From contig CAVVFX010000006.1 of the NCBI GenBank assembly GCA_963747535.1, forward strand, positions 1,364,001-1,428,000: a stretch of 64,000 nucleotides of DNA, in the 5' to 3' direction. Both the position numbers and the translations under genes were made by a program. Source of the DNA: CAVVFX01 sp963747535. GTDB taxonomy: Bacteria; Acidobacteriota; Terriglobia; Bryobacterales; Bryobacteraceae. Of this stretch, positions 11,277-19,900 are shown in pieces. The notes under the pieces are model-generated. The model was not told the DNA's origin. It did no database searches and saw nothing but the letters and a program-made list of their open reading frames with translations. Position 1 is the first letter of the stretch. Each line of letters starts with the position of its first letter.

Positions 11277-12143
11277 TTACTCGTAGAGCAGTTCAGCGTA
11301 GCGGCCCTCGGAAATCAGGCGTTCGCGCAATTCACGCCACGCCATTTCCGAACCTGCCGCCACACACATCGCCTTGTAGAACTTGTGCTCCACATCGATC
11401 AGGCCGGCAATGTAGACGTAGGTCTTGCGACTGCGGATCAGGCTCCAGACTTCGGTAGAGTTCTCTTCGATCAGGCGATCGATATCCGGCGGCACGTCAT
11501 AGTGGGGCCGCGGGCTGACCGTCTCGAACGCCTTGAACGTCTCGTAGTCGTAGTAGAGGCCGAGGTCCCGGTTGTAGTCGTTGCGGTAGAGCAATTCCAT
11601 ACCTGTGTTGGCGCCGAAGAACAGCCGGACTTCACCCTTCCAGCCGCGCCGCTCCTCATAAATGTGCCGGATAAACGCGCGGAAGGGGGCAATACCGGTG
11701 CCGACTCCGACCATCAGCATGTTCGACGTCTCGTCTTCCGGCATTGAGAACGCGGAATTGTACGGGCCGGCCATGTGGGCCGGGTCGCCGGGCATCAGGT
11801 CGCAAAGAAAGTTGGATGCCTTGCCGGGATAGCGTTCGCCGCTGATCGGATCGATATAAAAACAGCGACGCACGCACAGTGAAAATCGCGCCGCCCGCCC
11901 TCTTTCCCCACACCTTGGGCTGGCGATGGAGTACAGCCGCATGTGATAGCGGTTGCCGAACTCGTGCGGTCCAGGAGCGAGCACGCCAAGGCTTTGACCT
12001 TCCACAAACTCCATCTTCTGACTGGGCGGCATCTCGAAAACCAGATGGCGCACTTCGGCCTCGGAGTCAGGCTCCGTGATACGCTCGCTGGTGACCAGCA
12101 CCGGCGAAAACTGTTTACTGACATCCAAATCACGCAAGTTCAT
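11277..12143 (-). CDS. Ferredoxin-NADP reductase-type flavoprotein
   Basis: A 288-residue plant-type FNR fold. The FAD-binding signature is RLYSIASP (about residues 69-76), the flavin/phosphate loop is near SNFLCDLMPGD, and the NAD(P) pyrophosphate motif is GVGTGIAPFRAFI (about 146-158). The C-terminal segment has YVYIAGL and ends in an aromatic-acidic tail. The family moves electrons between ferredoxin or flavodoxin and NAD(P)H. As the last gene of the rnf/2-oxoacid oxidoreductase operon, it probably connects the reduced-ferredoxin pool to NADP (inference). It overlaps the preceding small membrane-protein gene by 14 bases. Confidence 0.85.
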   Translation of the reverse strand: MNLRDLDVSKQFSPVLVTSERITEPDSEAEVRHLVFEMPPSQKMEFVEGQSLGVLAPGPHEFGNRYHMRLYSIASPRCGERGRAARFSLCVRRCFYIDPISGERYPGKASNFLCDLMPGDPAHMAGPYNSAFSMPEDETSNMLMVGVGTGIAPFRAFIRHIYEERRGWKGEVRLFFGANTGMELLYRNDYNRDLGLYYDYETFKAFETVSPRPHYDVPPDIDRLIEENSTEVWSLIRSRKTYVYIAGLIDVEHKFYKAMCVAAGSEMAWRELRERLISEGRYAELLYE

Positions 12144-12342
12144 GGTGTTCCTTATCCTTCCCGCGGTTGTGGCATGCGTCCTTGCCTTTACAGCCGGCGC
12201 AGCCGTGTTTCATAAAATCCAAAACGTCTTCATTTCGGCCGCATCCGGACTTACGGCGAATAAACGCCTGTATGCCGAACCAGATGACCAGGACGATCAT
12301 CATTCCGACGAATGCTCTGGCAAAATTGAATAGAGTTTCCAT
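12130..12342 (-). CDS. Small Cys-rich single-span membrane protein in the rnf operon
   Basis: A 70-residue protein. The N-terminal helix AFVGMMIVLVIWFGIQAFI spans the membrane. It is followed by a basic stop-transfer RRK and a Cys-rich tail with spacing C-x14-C-x2-C-x5-C (GCGRNEDV, HGCAGCKGKDACHN) and a His-rich end. The arrangement recalls NqrM, the small Cys protein needed for Na+-NQR maturation, and FeoB-associated Cys-rich proteins, but I cannot align it with either. Start at the ATG at 12342. The upstream open frame to 12444 is repeat sequence. It lies between rnfA and the FNR gene, and an Fe-S or metal delivery role for Rnf is a guess. Confidence 0.65.
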   Translation of the reverse strand: METLFNFARAFVGMMIVLVIWFGIQAFIRRKSGCGRNEDVLDFMKHGCAGCKGKDACHNRGKDKEHHELA

Positions 12343-12357
12343 AAGCCACCTCAAAAC

Positions 12358-12468
12358 ACAGACCGAAGTCTGTACTACTAAATCTTCCTTTGCGCCGCGA
12401 CGATTCGGCGCCAGAGCGGCTGCTACGCAGCCGGGGCAGACCACAAAAAACGATGGTCTACCCTACGG
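12358..12468 (+). repeat. Composite dispersed repeat, copy 2
   Basis: Begins with the hairpin ACAGACCGAAGTCTGT (12358-12373), continues with TTGCGCCGCGACGATTCGGC and ends with the two-hairpin unit GGCTGC/GCAGCC plus CAGACCA...TGGTCTA. It separates rnfA from the small Cys-rich gene inside the operon. Confidence 0.75.
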
Positions 12469-12469
12469 A

Positions 12470-13054
12470 TTAGCCTCCGCTTCCCATGCCGGCGAAGCCC
12501 ATGAAGCTCATCGAGAGGATCGCCGCCAATACCAGCGTTAACGCCGTCCCCTTCGCCAGACTGGGGACATCCGACAGATACGTTCGTTCCCGGATCAGGG
12601 AGAGCAGCATGAGCGCAAGACAGTATCCGCTGCTCGCCGCAATCGCAAACACCGTGCTCTGGATCAGGTTGTAGCCGCGCGCATCCTGAAATAGCGGTAC
12701 AGCCAGGACTGCGCAGTTGGTGGTGATCAGCGGCAGGTACACGCCTAATTCGCGGAACAGCGCCGGACTGGTTTTCTTAATGAACATCTCGGTAAGCTGC
12801 ACCGTCGACGCGATGATGATGATGTAGAGAATGATGCGCAGGTACTCGACATGGAAAGCCACCAGCAGCAGATGCGCGCCATAAGATAGAACGCCGCTGA
12901 CCGTAATGACGAAGATCACCGAGACGCCCATGCGCCAGGCGGTCGAAAATTTCTGCGACAGCCCCAGAAAAGAGCACATGCCGAGGAAGACGCACAGCAC
13001 GAAGTTGTTGATCAGCAGCGCGTCGATAAAAATGTGTCCGAGTGAGTCATTCAT
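12470..13054 (-). CDS. rnfA: Ion-translocating oxidoreductase complex subunit RnfA
   Basis: A 194-residue integral membrane subunit of Rnf with about six transmembrane helices. Recognised by LLINNFVLCVFLGMCSFLG (with the conserved membrane Cys) and LPLITTNCAVL, the second half of the inverted-repeat fold shared with RnfE. The two membrane cysteines are the ligands for the intramembrane [2Fe-2S] cluster between RnfA and RnfE. The start codon overlaps the rnfE stop by four bases (ATGA), which indicates translational coupling. Confidence 0.95.
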   Translation of the reverse strand: MNDSLGHIFIDALLINNFVLCVFLGMCSFLGLSQKFSTAWRMGVSVIFVITVSGVLSYGAHLLLVAFHVEYLRIILYIIIIASTVQLTEMFIKKTSPALFRELGVYLPLITTNCAVLAVPLFQDARGYNLIQSTVFAIAASSGYCLALMLLSLIRERTYLSDVPSLAKGTALTLVLAAILSMSFMGFAGMGSGG

Positions 13055-13761
13055 GCGTGCACCGCCGTAGGTTGCATCTTTTCGTTATTTTCCTGTTCTG
13101 CCCGTGCCGCCGCAATAGCGCGTTTGGCCTTGCGTTCACGCCAGGTCGCGAAGATGAGAAGCCAGATCGCGAGCGAAATGAATCCGCCTGGCGGCAGCAG
13201 GAACAATACCCAAGGTTCAAAATTAGGTCCGAAGACCGAGAAGCCCAGGAACGTGCCGGCTCCGAGGACTTCGCGGACGGTTCCGAGACACGTCAGCGCG
13301 AAGGCGAAACCGAGTCCCATGCCGAGACCGTCCATAGTCGATTTCCAGACGGGCTTGCGTGCGGCATAGGCTTCGGCGCGCTCCAGAATGATGCAGTTGG
13401 CCACGATCAGGGGGATGTAAGCGCCGAGCGCCTTGTACACCGGGATGCTGATGGCTTTGACCAGATAGTCGACGATCGTCACCATGGTCGCGATGATGGC
13501 GATAAAAGTTGCGATGCGAACCTGTTTCGGCACCAGCTTGCGGACCAAGGAGATCAGGCAGTTGGAACCGGTCAGCACAAACGTGGTCGCGAGGCCCATG
13601 GCGATGGCGTTGCGGACGCTGTTGGTGATCGCCAGCGTCGGACACATACCGAGCACTTGGACAAACACGGGATTCTGTTTCCAGAGCCCGTTGAGAAACG
13701 GATTATCCGCACCCTCTGGCGGTGGACTTGCCGAATGACACGCTACTACTTCTTCGCTCAT
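13051..13761 (-). CDS. rnfE: Ion-translocating oxidoreductase complex subunit RnfE
   Basis: A 236-residue membrane subunit paralogous to RnfA. Markers are NGLWKQNPVFVQVLGMCPTL, NSVRNAIAMGLATTFVL and LGAYIPLIVANCIILERAEA. The cysteines in GMCP and ANCI are the expected cluster ligands facing RnfA. The C-terminus is long, basic and probably cytoplasmic. The ATG at 13761 overlaps the rnfG stop by one base (TGATG). It forms part of the rnfCDGEA coupled block. Confidence 0.95.
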   Translation of the reverse strand: MSEEVVACHSASPPPEGADNPFLNGLWKQNPVFVQVLGMCPTLAITNSVRNAIAMGLATTFVLTGSNCLISLVRKLVPKQVRIATFIAIIATMVTIVDYLVKAISIPVYKALGAYIPLIVANCIILERAEAYAARKPVWKSTMDGLGMGLGFAFALTCLGTVREVLGAGTFLGFSVFGPNFEPWVLFLLPPGGFISLAIWLLIFATWRERKAKRAIAAARAEQENNEKMQPTAVHA

Positions 13762-14390
13762 CAATTTCCTCGTTGGATCCTGTCCAGGTTTTTCTCGATG
13801 ACCGGCACCATCTCCTGGACGCTCTTCTGCAACATCCGGCCGACGGCGCGAGATGAAATGGTCGCGCCCGAGATCGCGTCGATCTCCCAGGGATTCTGCT
13901 TGGTCCCGTGCTTCACCGTCTTGATCGGATGCGTGGCATCCAGTTCCTTGAAATTCTCGGCGAACTTTTCATCGCTGCCGATGCGGTTGCCTAAACCCGG
14001 GGTTTCCCGCATGTCGACCACCTGGAACCCGGTGATGATTTTACGGTCAGGCAAATAGGCATACATGGCCGAAATGATATCGGCGTAACCGCGGTCGCTC
14101 GCTTCGATGGCCACACCCAGAAATTTTCCCGAGCCGTCATAGCCGGCGAAAAACCGTTTGACGTTTTCACCTTCGACGCTGGGCAGAATCTTGAGGTCGC
14201 CCGAACCTTCGACGCCGTAGATAATCTGTTTCTGCAGTCCCGGCAGGAGATGCGCCACCGACTCGCGCATGATGATCTCCTGGTTTTTGTGGATGCGCGC
14301 GATGGTGCTGAGGTTGGTGACGACAATCAATACGCCGCAGATCAGCGACACTGTGCCGAGAACTTTGATCATGGAACCGGTCGGGGTCAT
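13761..14390 (-). CDS. rnfG: Ion-translocating oxidoreductase complex subunit RnfG (FMN-binding)
   Basis: A 209-residue protein with one N-terminal membrane helix (VLGTVSLICGVLIVVTN) and a periplasmic FMN-binding domain. The flavinylation motif is SGATISSRAV near residue 178, whose Thr receives FMN through a phosphoester bond formed by ApbE. ETPGLGNRI is also conserved. apbE lies at the other end of the locus on the opposite strand. It overlaps the rnfD stop by four bases. Confidence 0.95.
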   Translation of the reverse strand: MTPTGSMIKVLGTVSLICGVLIVVTNLSTIARIHKNQEIIMRESVAHLLPGLQKQIIYGVEGSGDLKILPSVEGENVKRFFAGYDGSGKFLGVAIEASDRGYADIISAMYAYLPDRKIITGFQVVDMRETPGLGNRIGSDEKFAENFKELDATHPIKTVKHGTKQNPWEIDAISGATISSRAVGRMLQKSVQEMVPVIEKNLDRIQRGN

Positions 14391-15427
14391 GCGCCGACTC
14401 CTTTCAGCAGGCTTTTTTTGCGCGCCCCATAGGTCCGCGGCTGGGTCAGGTTATCGATCAGCGGAGAGAGCGCGTTGCCCAGCAGAATCGCGTACATGAC
14501 GCCTTCCGCCAAGCCGCCCTTGAAGCGAATGAGCACGGTGAGCACGCCCATCAGGATCCCGTAGATCCACATGCCACGCGGCGTTACCGGTGAGGCGACC
14601 GGATCGGTGGCCATGAACATGGCGCCGAGCATCAGGCCGCCCGATAGCAGCACGAACAGGGGTCCCGGATACGCTTTGGGATCGGCAAGATGAAAAACTT
14701 CGCCCATCGCGGCGGCGCCCAGCAGCATAGCCGCAGGGATGCGCCAGTCCATGAACTTGCGGAAGATGAGATACAGGCCGCAAACGAGGATCAGCGGGAC
14801 ACAGGTTTCCCCGGCGGAACCGGCCCGAACACCGAGGAACAATCTCCAGGGATCCATGATGATGTGGTCGAACTTGGCCTGGGCCAAGGGCGTTGCGCCG
14901 GTCAATGAATCGGGCGCGGCTTTCATGAGGGGCATGGTCAGCGTCGAATGCATCAGCCCTGAAAAACGATGCAGCATCGCGGCAGGATAGTAGGTGCTGA
15001 TGGCGACCGGGAAGGCCGCCTGCAGAAATGCGCGGCCCACCAGCGCGGGGTTGAAAACGTTGTGGCCGATCCCGCCGAAAATCATTTTTCCGGGCAGGAC
15101 GGCGATGAGGCTGCCGAGCACCCCCATCCACAGCGGCAGTCCCGGCGGCAGGATCAACCCGAGCAGCAGTCCGGTAATGGCGACGCTGTAGTCGTTGACG
15201 GTGGTCTCCCGATGCAGGAAGCGGCAATAGAGATGCTCCGCCAGCACGCACGTGCCGGTGGTAGTCAGGATCAGCGCCAGGGCGCTCCAGCCGAACAGGA
15301 ACACGCCCCAGATAGCGATGGGTAACAGCGCATAGATCACGTTGCGCATGATAATGTCCACCGAGCGGGGCGAATGGACGTGCGGCGACGTGCGAACTTC
15401 AATAATTCTGGCAGGCGTTGCGATCAT
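14387..15427 (-). CDS. rnfD: Ion-translocating oxidoreductase complex subunit RnfD (FMN-binding)
   Basis: A 346-residue polytopic subunit of the NqrB/RnfD family with 8-10 membrane helices. Shows SPRSVDIIMRNVIYALLP, GGIGHNVFNPALVGRAF and the flavinylation motif SLTGATPLAQA, whose Thr is the expected covalent FMN site. ATDPVASPVTPRG is the conserved segment of the second half. The start overlaps the rnfC stop by four bases. Confidence 0.95.
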   Translation of the reverse strand: MIATPARIIEVRTSPHVHSPRSVDIIMRNVIYALLPIAIWGVFLFGWSALALILTTTGTCVLAEHLYCRFLHRETTVNDYSVAITGLLLGLILPPGLPLWMGVLGSLIAVLPGKMIFGGIGHNVFNPALVGRAFLQAAFPVAISTYYPAAMLHRFSGLMHSTLTMPLMKAAPDSLTGATPLAQAKFDHIIMDPWRLFLGVRAGSAGETCVPLILVCGLYLIFRKFMDWRIPAAMLLGAAAMGEVFHLADPKAYPGPLFVLLSGGLMLGAMFMATDPVASPVTPRGMWIYGILMGVLTVLIRFKGGLAEGVMYAILLGNALSPLIDNLTQPRTYGARKKSLLKGVGA

Positions 15428-16770
15428 GCGCGCGCCTTTCTTTCACGGTTCATCTGTTTCGATACGCGGAAATATTGCACCAGCGGAATGTGCGACGGAC
15501 AGATATAACTGCAGCATCCGCACTCGAAGCAATCCATCAGGTGAAGGTCGGTTTCCATCTCTTCGTAGCGTTCCTTGCGCGCCAGCATTCCGAGACGCGA
15601 AGGATTGAGCGACATGGGACAAACGTCGACGCAGGCGCCGCAATGGATGCACGGGTAAATTTTGGAAGCGCGTCCGTTCAATTGCGATTTGGTGAAAACG
15701 AGAATGCCGCTGACGCCTTTGGTGACCGGCACATCGAGCGAACTGACCGACGCTCCCATCATGGGGCCGCCGAGTATGACTGATGCGGTTTCGGGATCGC
15801 AGCCGGCTTGTTCAATGGCGAAACGAATCGGTGTGCCGAGCGGCGTGAGGTAGTTGCCGGGTTTCGAGACGCCCGGTCCGGCGATGGTGATGACGCGCTC
15901 GATGAGTCCCCGGCGGTCCGGCAGCAGGTCGCCGATCTGGGCCAGCGTCGCGACGTTAAATACGGCGAGGCCGACGTCGGCCGGCAGTCCGCCGGAAGGA
16001 ATCTCGCGATTCAACAGCACCTGCACCAGAATCTTTTCCGCGCCCTCCGGGTATTTGGTGGGAACGGCTTCAATGGTGATATCGGTAGCCGAACCGTTGG
16101 CTTCGCGCAGGGCGTCCACCGCATCCATTTTGTTGTCTTCGACTCCGACGACCGCACGGGGCGCGCCGACAGCTCGCATGGCTACTCGCGCACCGTGCAG
16201 CACCTGGGCCGGTTGTTCCAGCATGATGCGATGGTCGGTGGTGAGATAAGGCTCGCACTCGCAGCCGTTGACGACCACGGTGTCGATTTTCTTGCCCTGC
16301 GGGACCTTCATTTTGACGTGAGTGGGGAAGGCCGCGCCGCCCAGTCCGACGGCACCGGTCGCCTGGACCGCCTTCACGATCTCCTCCGGAGTCATCGTTT
16401 CGATGTCTTGGGGGGCCCCGTACAAAATCTCCTGGCCGGCGCTGGGATAAGGCTTGATGAAGATAGCCTGGGTCAGTTCGCCTTTGGCGTTGGGAGCGAG
16501 CGCGATGCGTTCGATGGAGCCGGTCGCCGGTGCGTGCATGGGCACCGAGACGAATCCGCCGGCTACCGCGATCGGCTCGCCGCGGACTACTTCCTGTCCT
16601 TCGTGAACGATCGGAATGGCGGGAGCGCCGGAATGCTGGGAAAGCGGGACCACCAGAAGCGGAGCGAACGGCAACCGGCGGATGGGCAGATGGCTAGTCT
16701 GGTCCTTATGCTCCGGCACATGGACGCCCCGCCAGAAATGCTTGCCGGGCAGTAGTCCTAGGAGTGCCAT
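15424..16770 (-). CDS. rnfC: Ion-translocating oxidoreductase complex subunit RnfC
   Basis: A 448-residue peripheral subunit that binds NADH and FMN and passes electrons to the membrane part. It has the N-terminal barrel-sandwich domain, the Gly-rich nucleotide-binding segment GAVGLGGAAFPTHVK, the VVNGCECEPYLTTDHR motif, an SLBB domain (AGPGVSKPGNYLTPLGTP) and two [4Fe-4S] motifs, CIHCGACVDVCP and CFECGCCSYICP, near the C-terminus. It lacks the long Ala-rich C-terminal extension of enteric RnfC. The gene is separated from the 2-oxoacid oxidoreductase upstream by a repeat copy. Confidence 0.95.
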   Translation of the reverse strand: MALLGLLPGKHFWRGVHVPEHKDQTSHLPIRRLPFAPLLVVPLSQHSGAPAIPIVHEGQEVVRGEPIAVAGGFVSVPMHAPATGSIERIALAPNAKGELTQAIFIKPYPSAGQEILYGAPQDIETMTPEEIVKAVQATGAVGLGGAAFPTHVKMKVPQGKKIDTVVVNGCECEPYLTTDHRIMLEQPAQVLHGARVAMRAVGAPRAVVGVEDNKMDAVDALREANGSATDITIEAVPTKYPEGAEKILVQVLLNREIPSGGLPADVGLAVFNVATLAQIGDLLPDRRGLIERVITIAGPGVSKPGNYLTPLGTPIRFAIEQAGCDPETASVILGGPMMGASVSSLDVPVTKGVSGILVFTKSQLNGRASKIYPCIHCGACVDVCPMSLNPSRLGMLARKERYEEMETDLHLMDCFECGCCSYICPSHIPLVQYFRVSKQMNRERKARA

Positions 16771-16792
16771 ATGAAGTCACTTTCTCTTATGC

Positions 16793-16905
16793 CACAGACT
16801 TTCTTTGCGCGCCGCGACGATTCTCGACGCGCCGATTCTCGACGCGACAAGAGCGGCTGCTGCGCAGCCGGGCAGACCACGAAAAACGATGGTCTGCCCC
16901 ACGGA
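16793..16905 (+). repeat. Composite dispersed repeat, copy 3
   Basis: Contains ACAGACTTTCTTTGCGCG, a short tandem duplication of CGATTCTCGACGCG, and the two-hairpin unit GGCTGCTGCGCAGCC plus CAGACCACGAAAAACGATGG. It fills most of the 163-base gap between the 2-oxoacid oxidoreductase gene and rnfC. Confidence 0.8.
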
Positions 16906-16933
16906 GGGTTGCGGCGATGGATTATGTTGCTCA

Positions 16934-19900
16934 TCAGTTATATTTCGCCGCCCGTTTCAGAAGCTTATCCAGATCCTTTTCATTGGGATTCAGAGGCGTT
17001 CCGGGATGGATCACCTGCGCGGTACACTTTTCCGCGGCGCGAACCAGGTCCTTATAGGGGCCTCCCTTGGGATCCTTCACATACGCGTGCTTGTCGGCGT
17101 CATAAGCAAAAATCTTGCCGTTGATGTTGATGCACTCATTGCAGGAAGTACACATGGCCGATTCGATCCAAGGCGCAGAAGCATCGCCTCCAGGTGCGGG
17201 CGCCGCAGCAACCGCAGGAGCGGGCAGCGCCGGCAAGACCGCAGGCGTGGCAGCGTGTCCGTTCGCGGGCACCTCGACGCCTTCCCCGACCATCTTCAGC
17301 AGCTTGGCAGCCAGCGACTGCGCAAACTCCGCGCGAGCCTGTTCAGCGATCGCCGCCACGTCAACCGTCTCGTGCCGGGCAGCCAAGGCCTTCAACATAC
17401 GCCAGTAATTCCGGCGATCTTCGCAAGATTTCACCAGCGGTTGCGCCGGGATCACACGAATCAAACGATTCTTCTTGTCGAGCGCCCAGATGTACGGGAA
17501 CTTGTCTTCACGATCCTCGTCGCTCAGATCCAGATACTCAACCAGCGGAACCATGTTGTCATTCCACGCATCGCGCGGCACCGTGCGGAACTGTTTCCGG
17601 AAACGGCCCTCGGTGATAGCGAAGTCGGCGAACGTCAGCGGCAACTCCATGGAGGCGGGCTGGCCGTCGTCGTCGGTATACTGCAGGGCGTAACTGGGCC
17701 AATCGGTATCGATCGACGGATTGCCATCGAGGTCGAAGCATTCCGCGGGAAGGGTGCCCTTGTCGGGGTTGTAGCGGATCAGCGGGAACGCGCGTGATTC
17801 CACCGCCAGCTTACTCTGCTGCTGCGCCGAATCGTCGGCGATGCCATGCTCCGGCATGCAGGGAGCATAGATAGTGAACACCGCCGGACGCCGGGTATTG
17901 AGACCTTCGATGAAGCTCTCAATGAGATGCGTCGGGTTCGAACTGCTGCCCTGCATCATGTAAGTTGTGCGGTGAGCCATGCCAATCAGCGTGATCTCTT
18001 TACGGATCTCCGTTTTCCCTTGCTGCGCCTTGCCGTACTGGGCCATGTCGGAGACCTGGCCGGTGAAGCCCGAGGTGCAGGCCTGACCGCCGGTATTCGA
18101 ATACACCTGCGTATCGAGGATGACCACCTTCACCGGTTTGCCCGACATCATCATGCGCGAGAGATTCTGGAAGCCGATGTCGAACATGGCCCCGTCGCCG
18201 CCCATCGCCACCACCGGAGGACACAGATGGAACTCTTCCTCGGTGAAGTGCTGCCAGTTGAAGTAAGTGAAAAACTCGGCGTCTTTCACGGCATGATATC
18301 CGCCGTTCAGTTCCTTCTCAGCCATGCGGACCGCTTTGAATCCATCGGCCATACGCGCCATGTGACCTTCGAAGATACCCATGGCCATGGAGGTCGAATC
18401 CTGGAACAGGTGATTGGTCCAAGGGAAGGGATAGGGGTTGAAGGGATACGTCGACGCCCAGACGGAACTGCAGCCGGTATTGTTGCAGACGCCCATGCTG
18501 CTGCGTCCCTTGTGCGAAACGCCTTCGGTGTACTCCCAGCGGAGATGCTTCAGCTTGGCTAGCAACTGGTTGGCCCAGCGCAGCCATTCCGAGTCGATGG
18601 TCTGACCGGCGTGGCGTTCGTCGAGCTTCTCCGAGAAATTGGCCAGCGTGACATCGCCATTCTGTAATGCGTCGAGCGCATGTTCCACTTTGACGCTGTC
18701 GGTCAGATCGATCGTGCCGGCGAGTTTGAGCCGGATATGCTGGTCGAGCCGGGTAATCAGGTCGTCGATCTTGCGGACCTGTTTGGCGACGCGCGGCTGC
18801 ATCAGCGCTTCGACGGTCGCGGTGAAGAGATGAATCACGGTCTTTTCGCCGCAGCCGAGGCATGCGCCATCGCCGCCGGACATACTCAGATAGTTGTTCT
18901 TGTCGAGCAGGAGCGTCTCCAGCGCGCCGATGCGCTCGTCGAGATTCTCGATGCGGATGAATTCCGCCGGCGTAGTTGGCAGGCTGAGCCAGAAATCCCA
19001 GTTGCGGCGCAGTGTATCGAGACTCGCCGGGGTCTGCTGCATGGGACGAAGGGCGTCGTCGTTACAGACCTGGACACACTCCATACAGCCTTTGCACGTA
19101 AAAGGATTAATGTTGATGGTAAGCAGTCCGCCGCTGCCGCGTTGTTTCTTTTCGCGAACGCTCCAGTATGGCTGCGTGATGGCAAACGAAAAATCTCCCA
19201 GAGCCGCGCGGAAGAGTTTGAATTCCTGTTCCAGTTCAGACTTCTCCGCAGAACCCGCCGCGAAACCTGCAAGAACTTCGGCGATGCCTTCGTCGATGAC
19301 TTTGGCCACGTCCGGCCTGGCGCCCTTGGCGTCGGAGCCAGCGGCGATCTTGGGACGAACCTTCTGCTCCAGCGTCCGGATGGCTCGCGGCAAATGCTTC
19401 AGCGGCTGCCCATTCTTGCTGACCTGTTTGTTGGCCGTTTCGAAGACCGAAAGCAGCGTCTGCACCAGCGCCGGGATGGCGGTGTCGGGACAGATGGTAT
19501 AGCAGTTACCGCACGCCGTGCAGTTTTGCGCGATCCACTCCGGATGATCGAAGCGGATGCCGCTCATATCGCGGAACACACCTGTCGATGCAGGGATCAG
19601 GCTGAGTGCGATAAACGGGTCGGTCAGATTATCGTTGCCCTGGCCCGTGATATAGAAATTGCCGGTCTGTTCCCAGAAGCGATGAATGTCAGTGGTGGCG
19701 GTACTGCTGCCGGTTAACTGTTTCATCATTACCGGAAGGGCCGGCGCTTTGCGCAGCGTCAGCGCCTGCGACGAAGCGACTACCTTCTCAGTGACTTCCT
19801 TCACTTCATCGAAGCCGCGCCGCACCACGCGGATATTGTCTTCGACAATGCGGGCGCCCTTCTTGCCGAACTTATGTTCGAGCTGCGACCGGATGGCGTT

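Noticed and set aside
13042..14058. 338-residue open frame on the plus strand
   Set aside because: Opposite rnfE and rnfG, both of which are unmistakable. The sequence is low-complexity and charged, typical of antisense of membrane genes.
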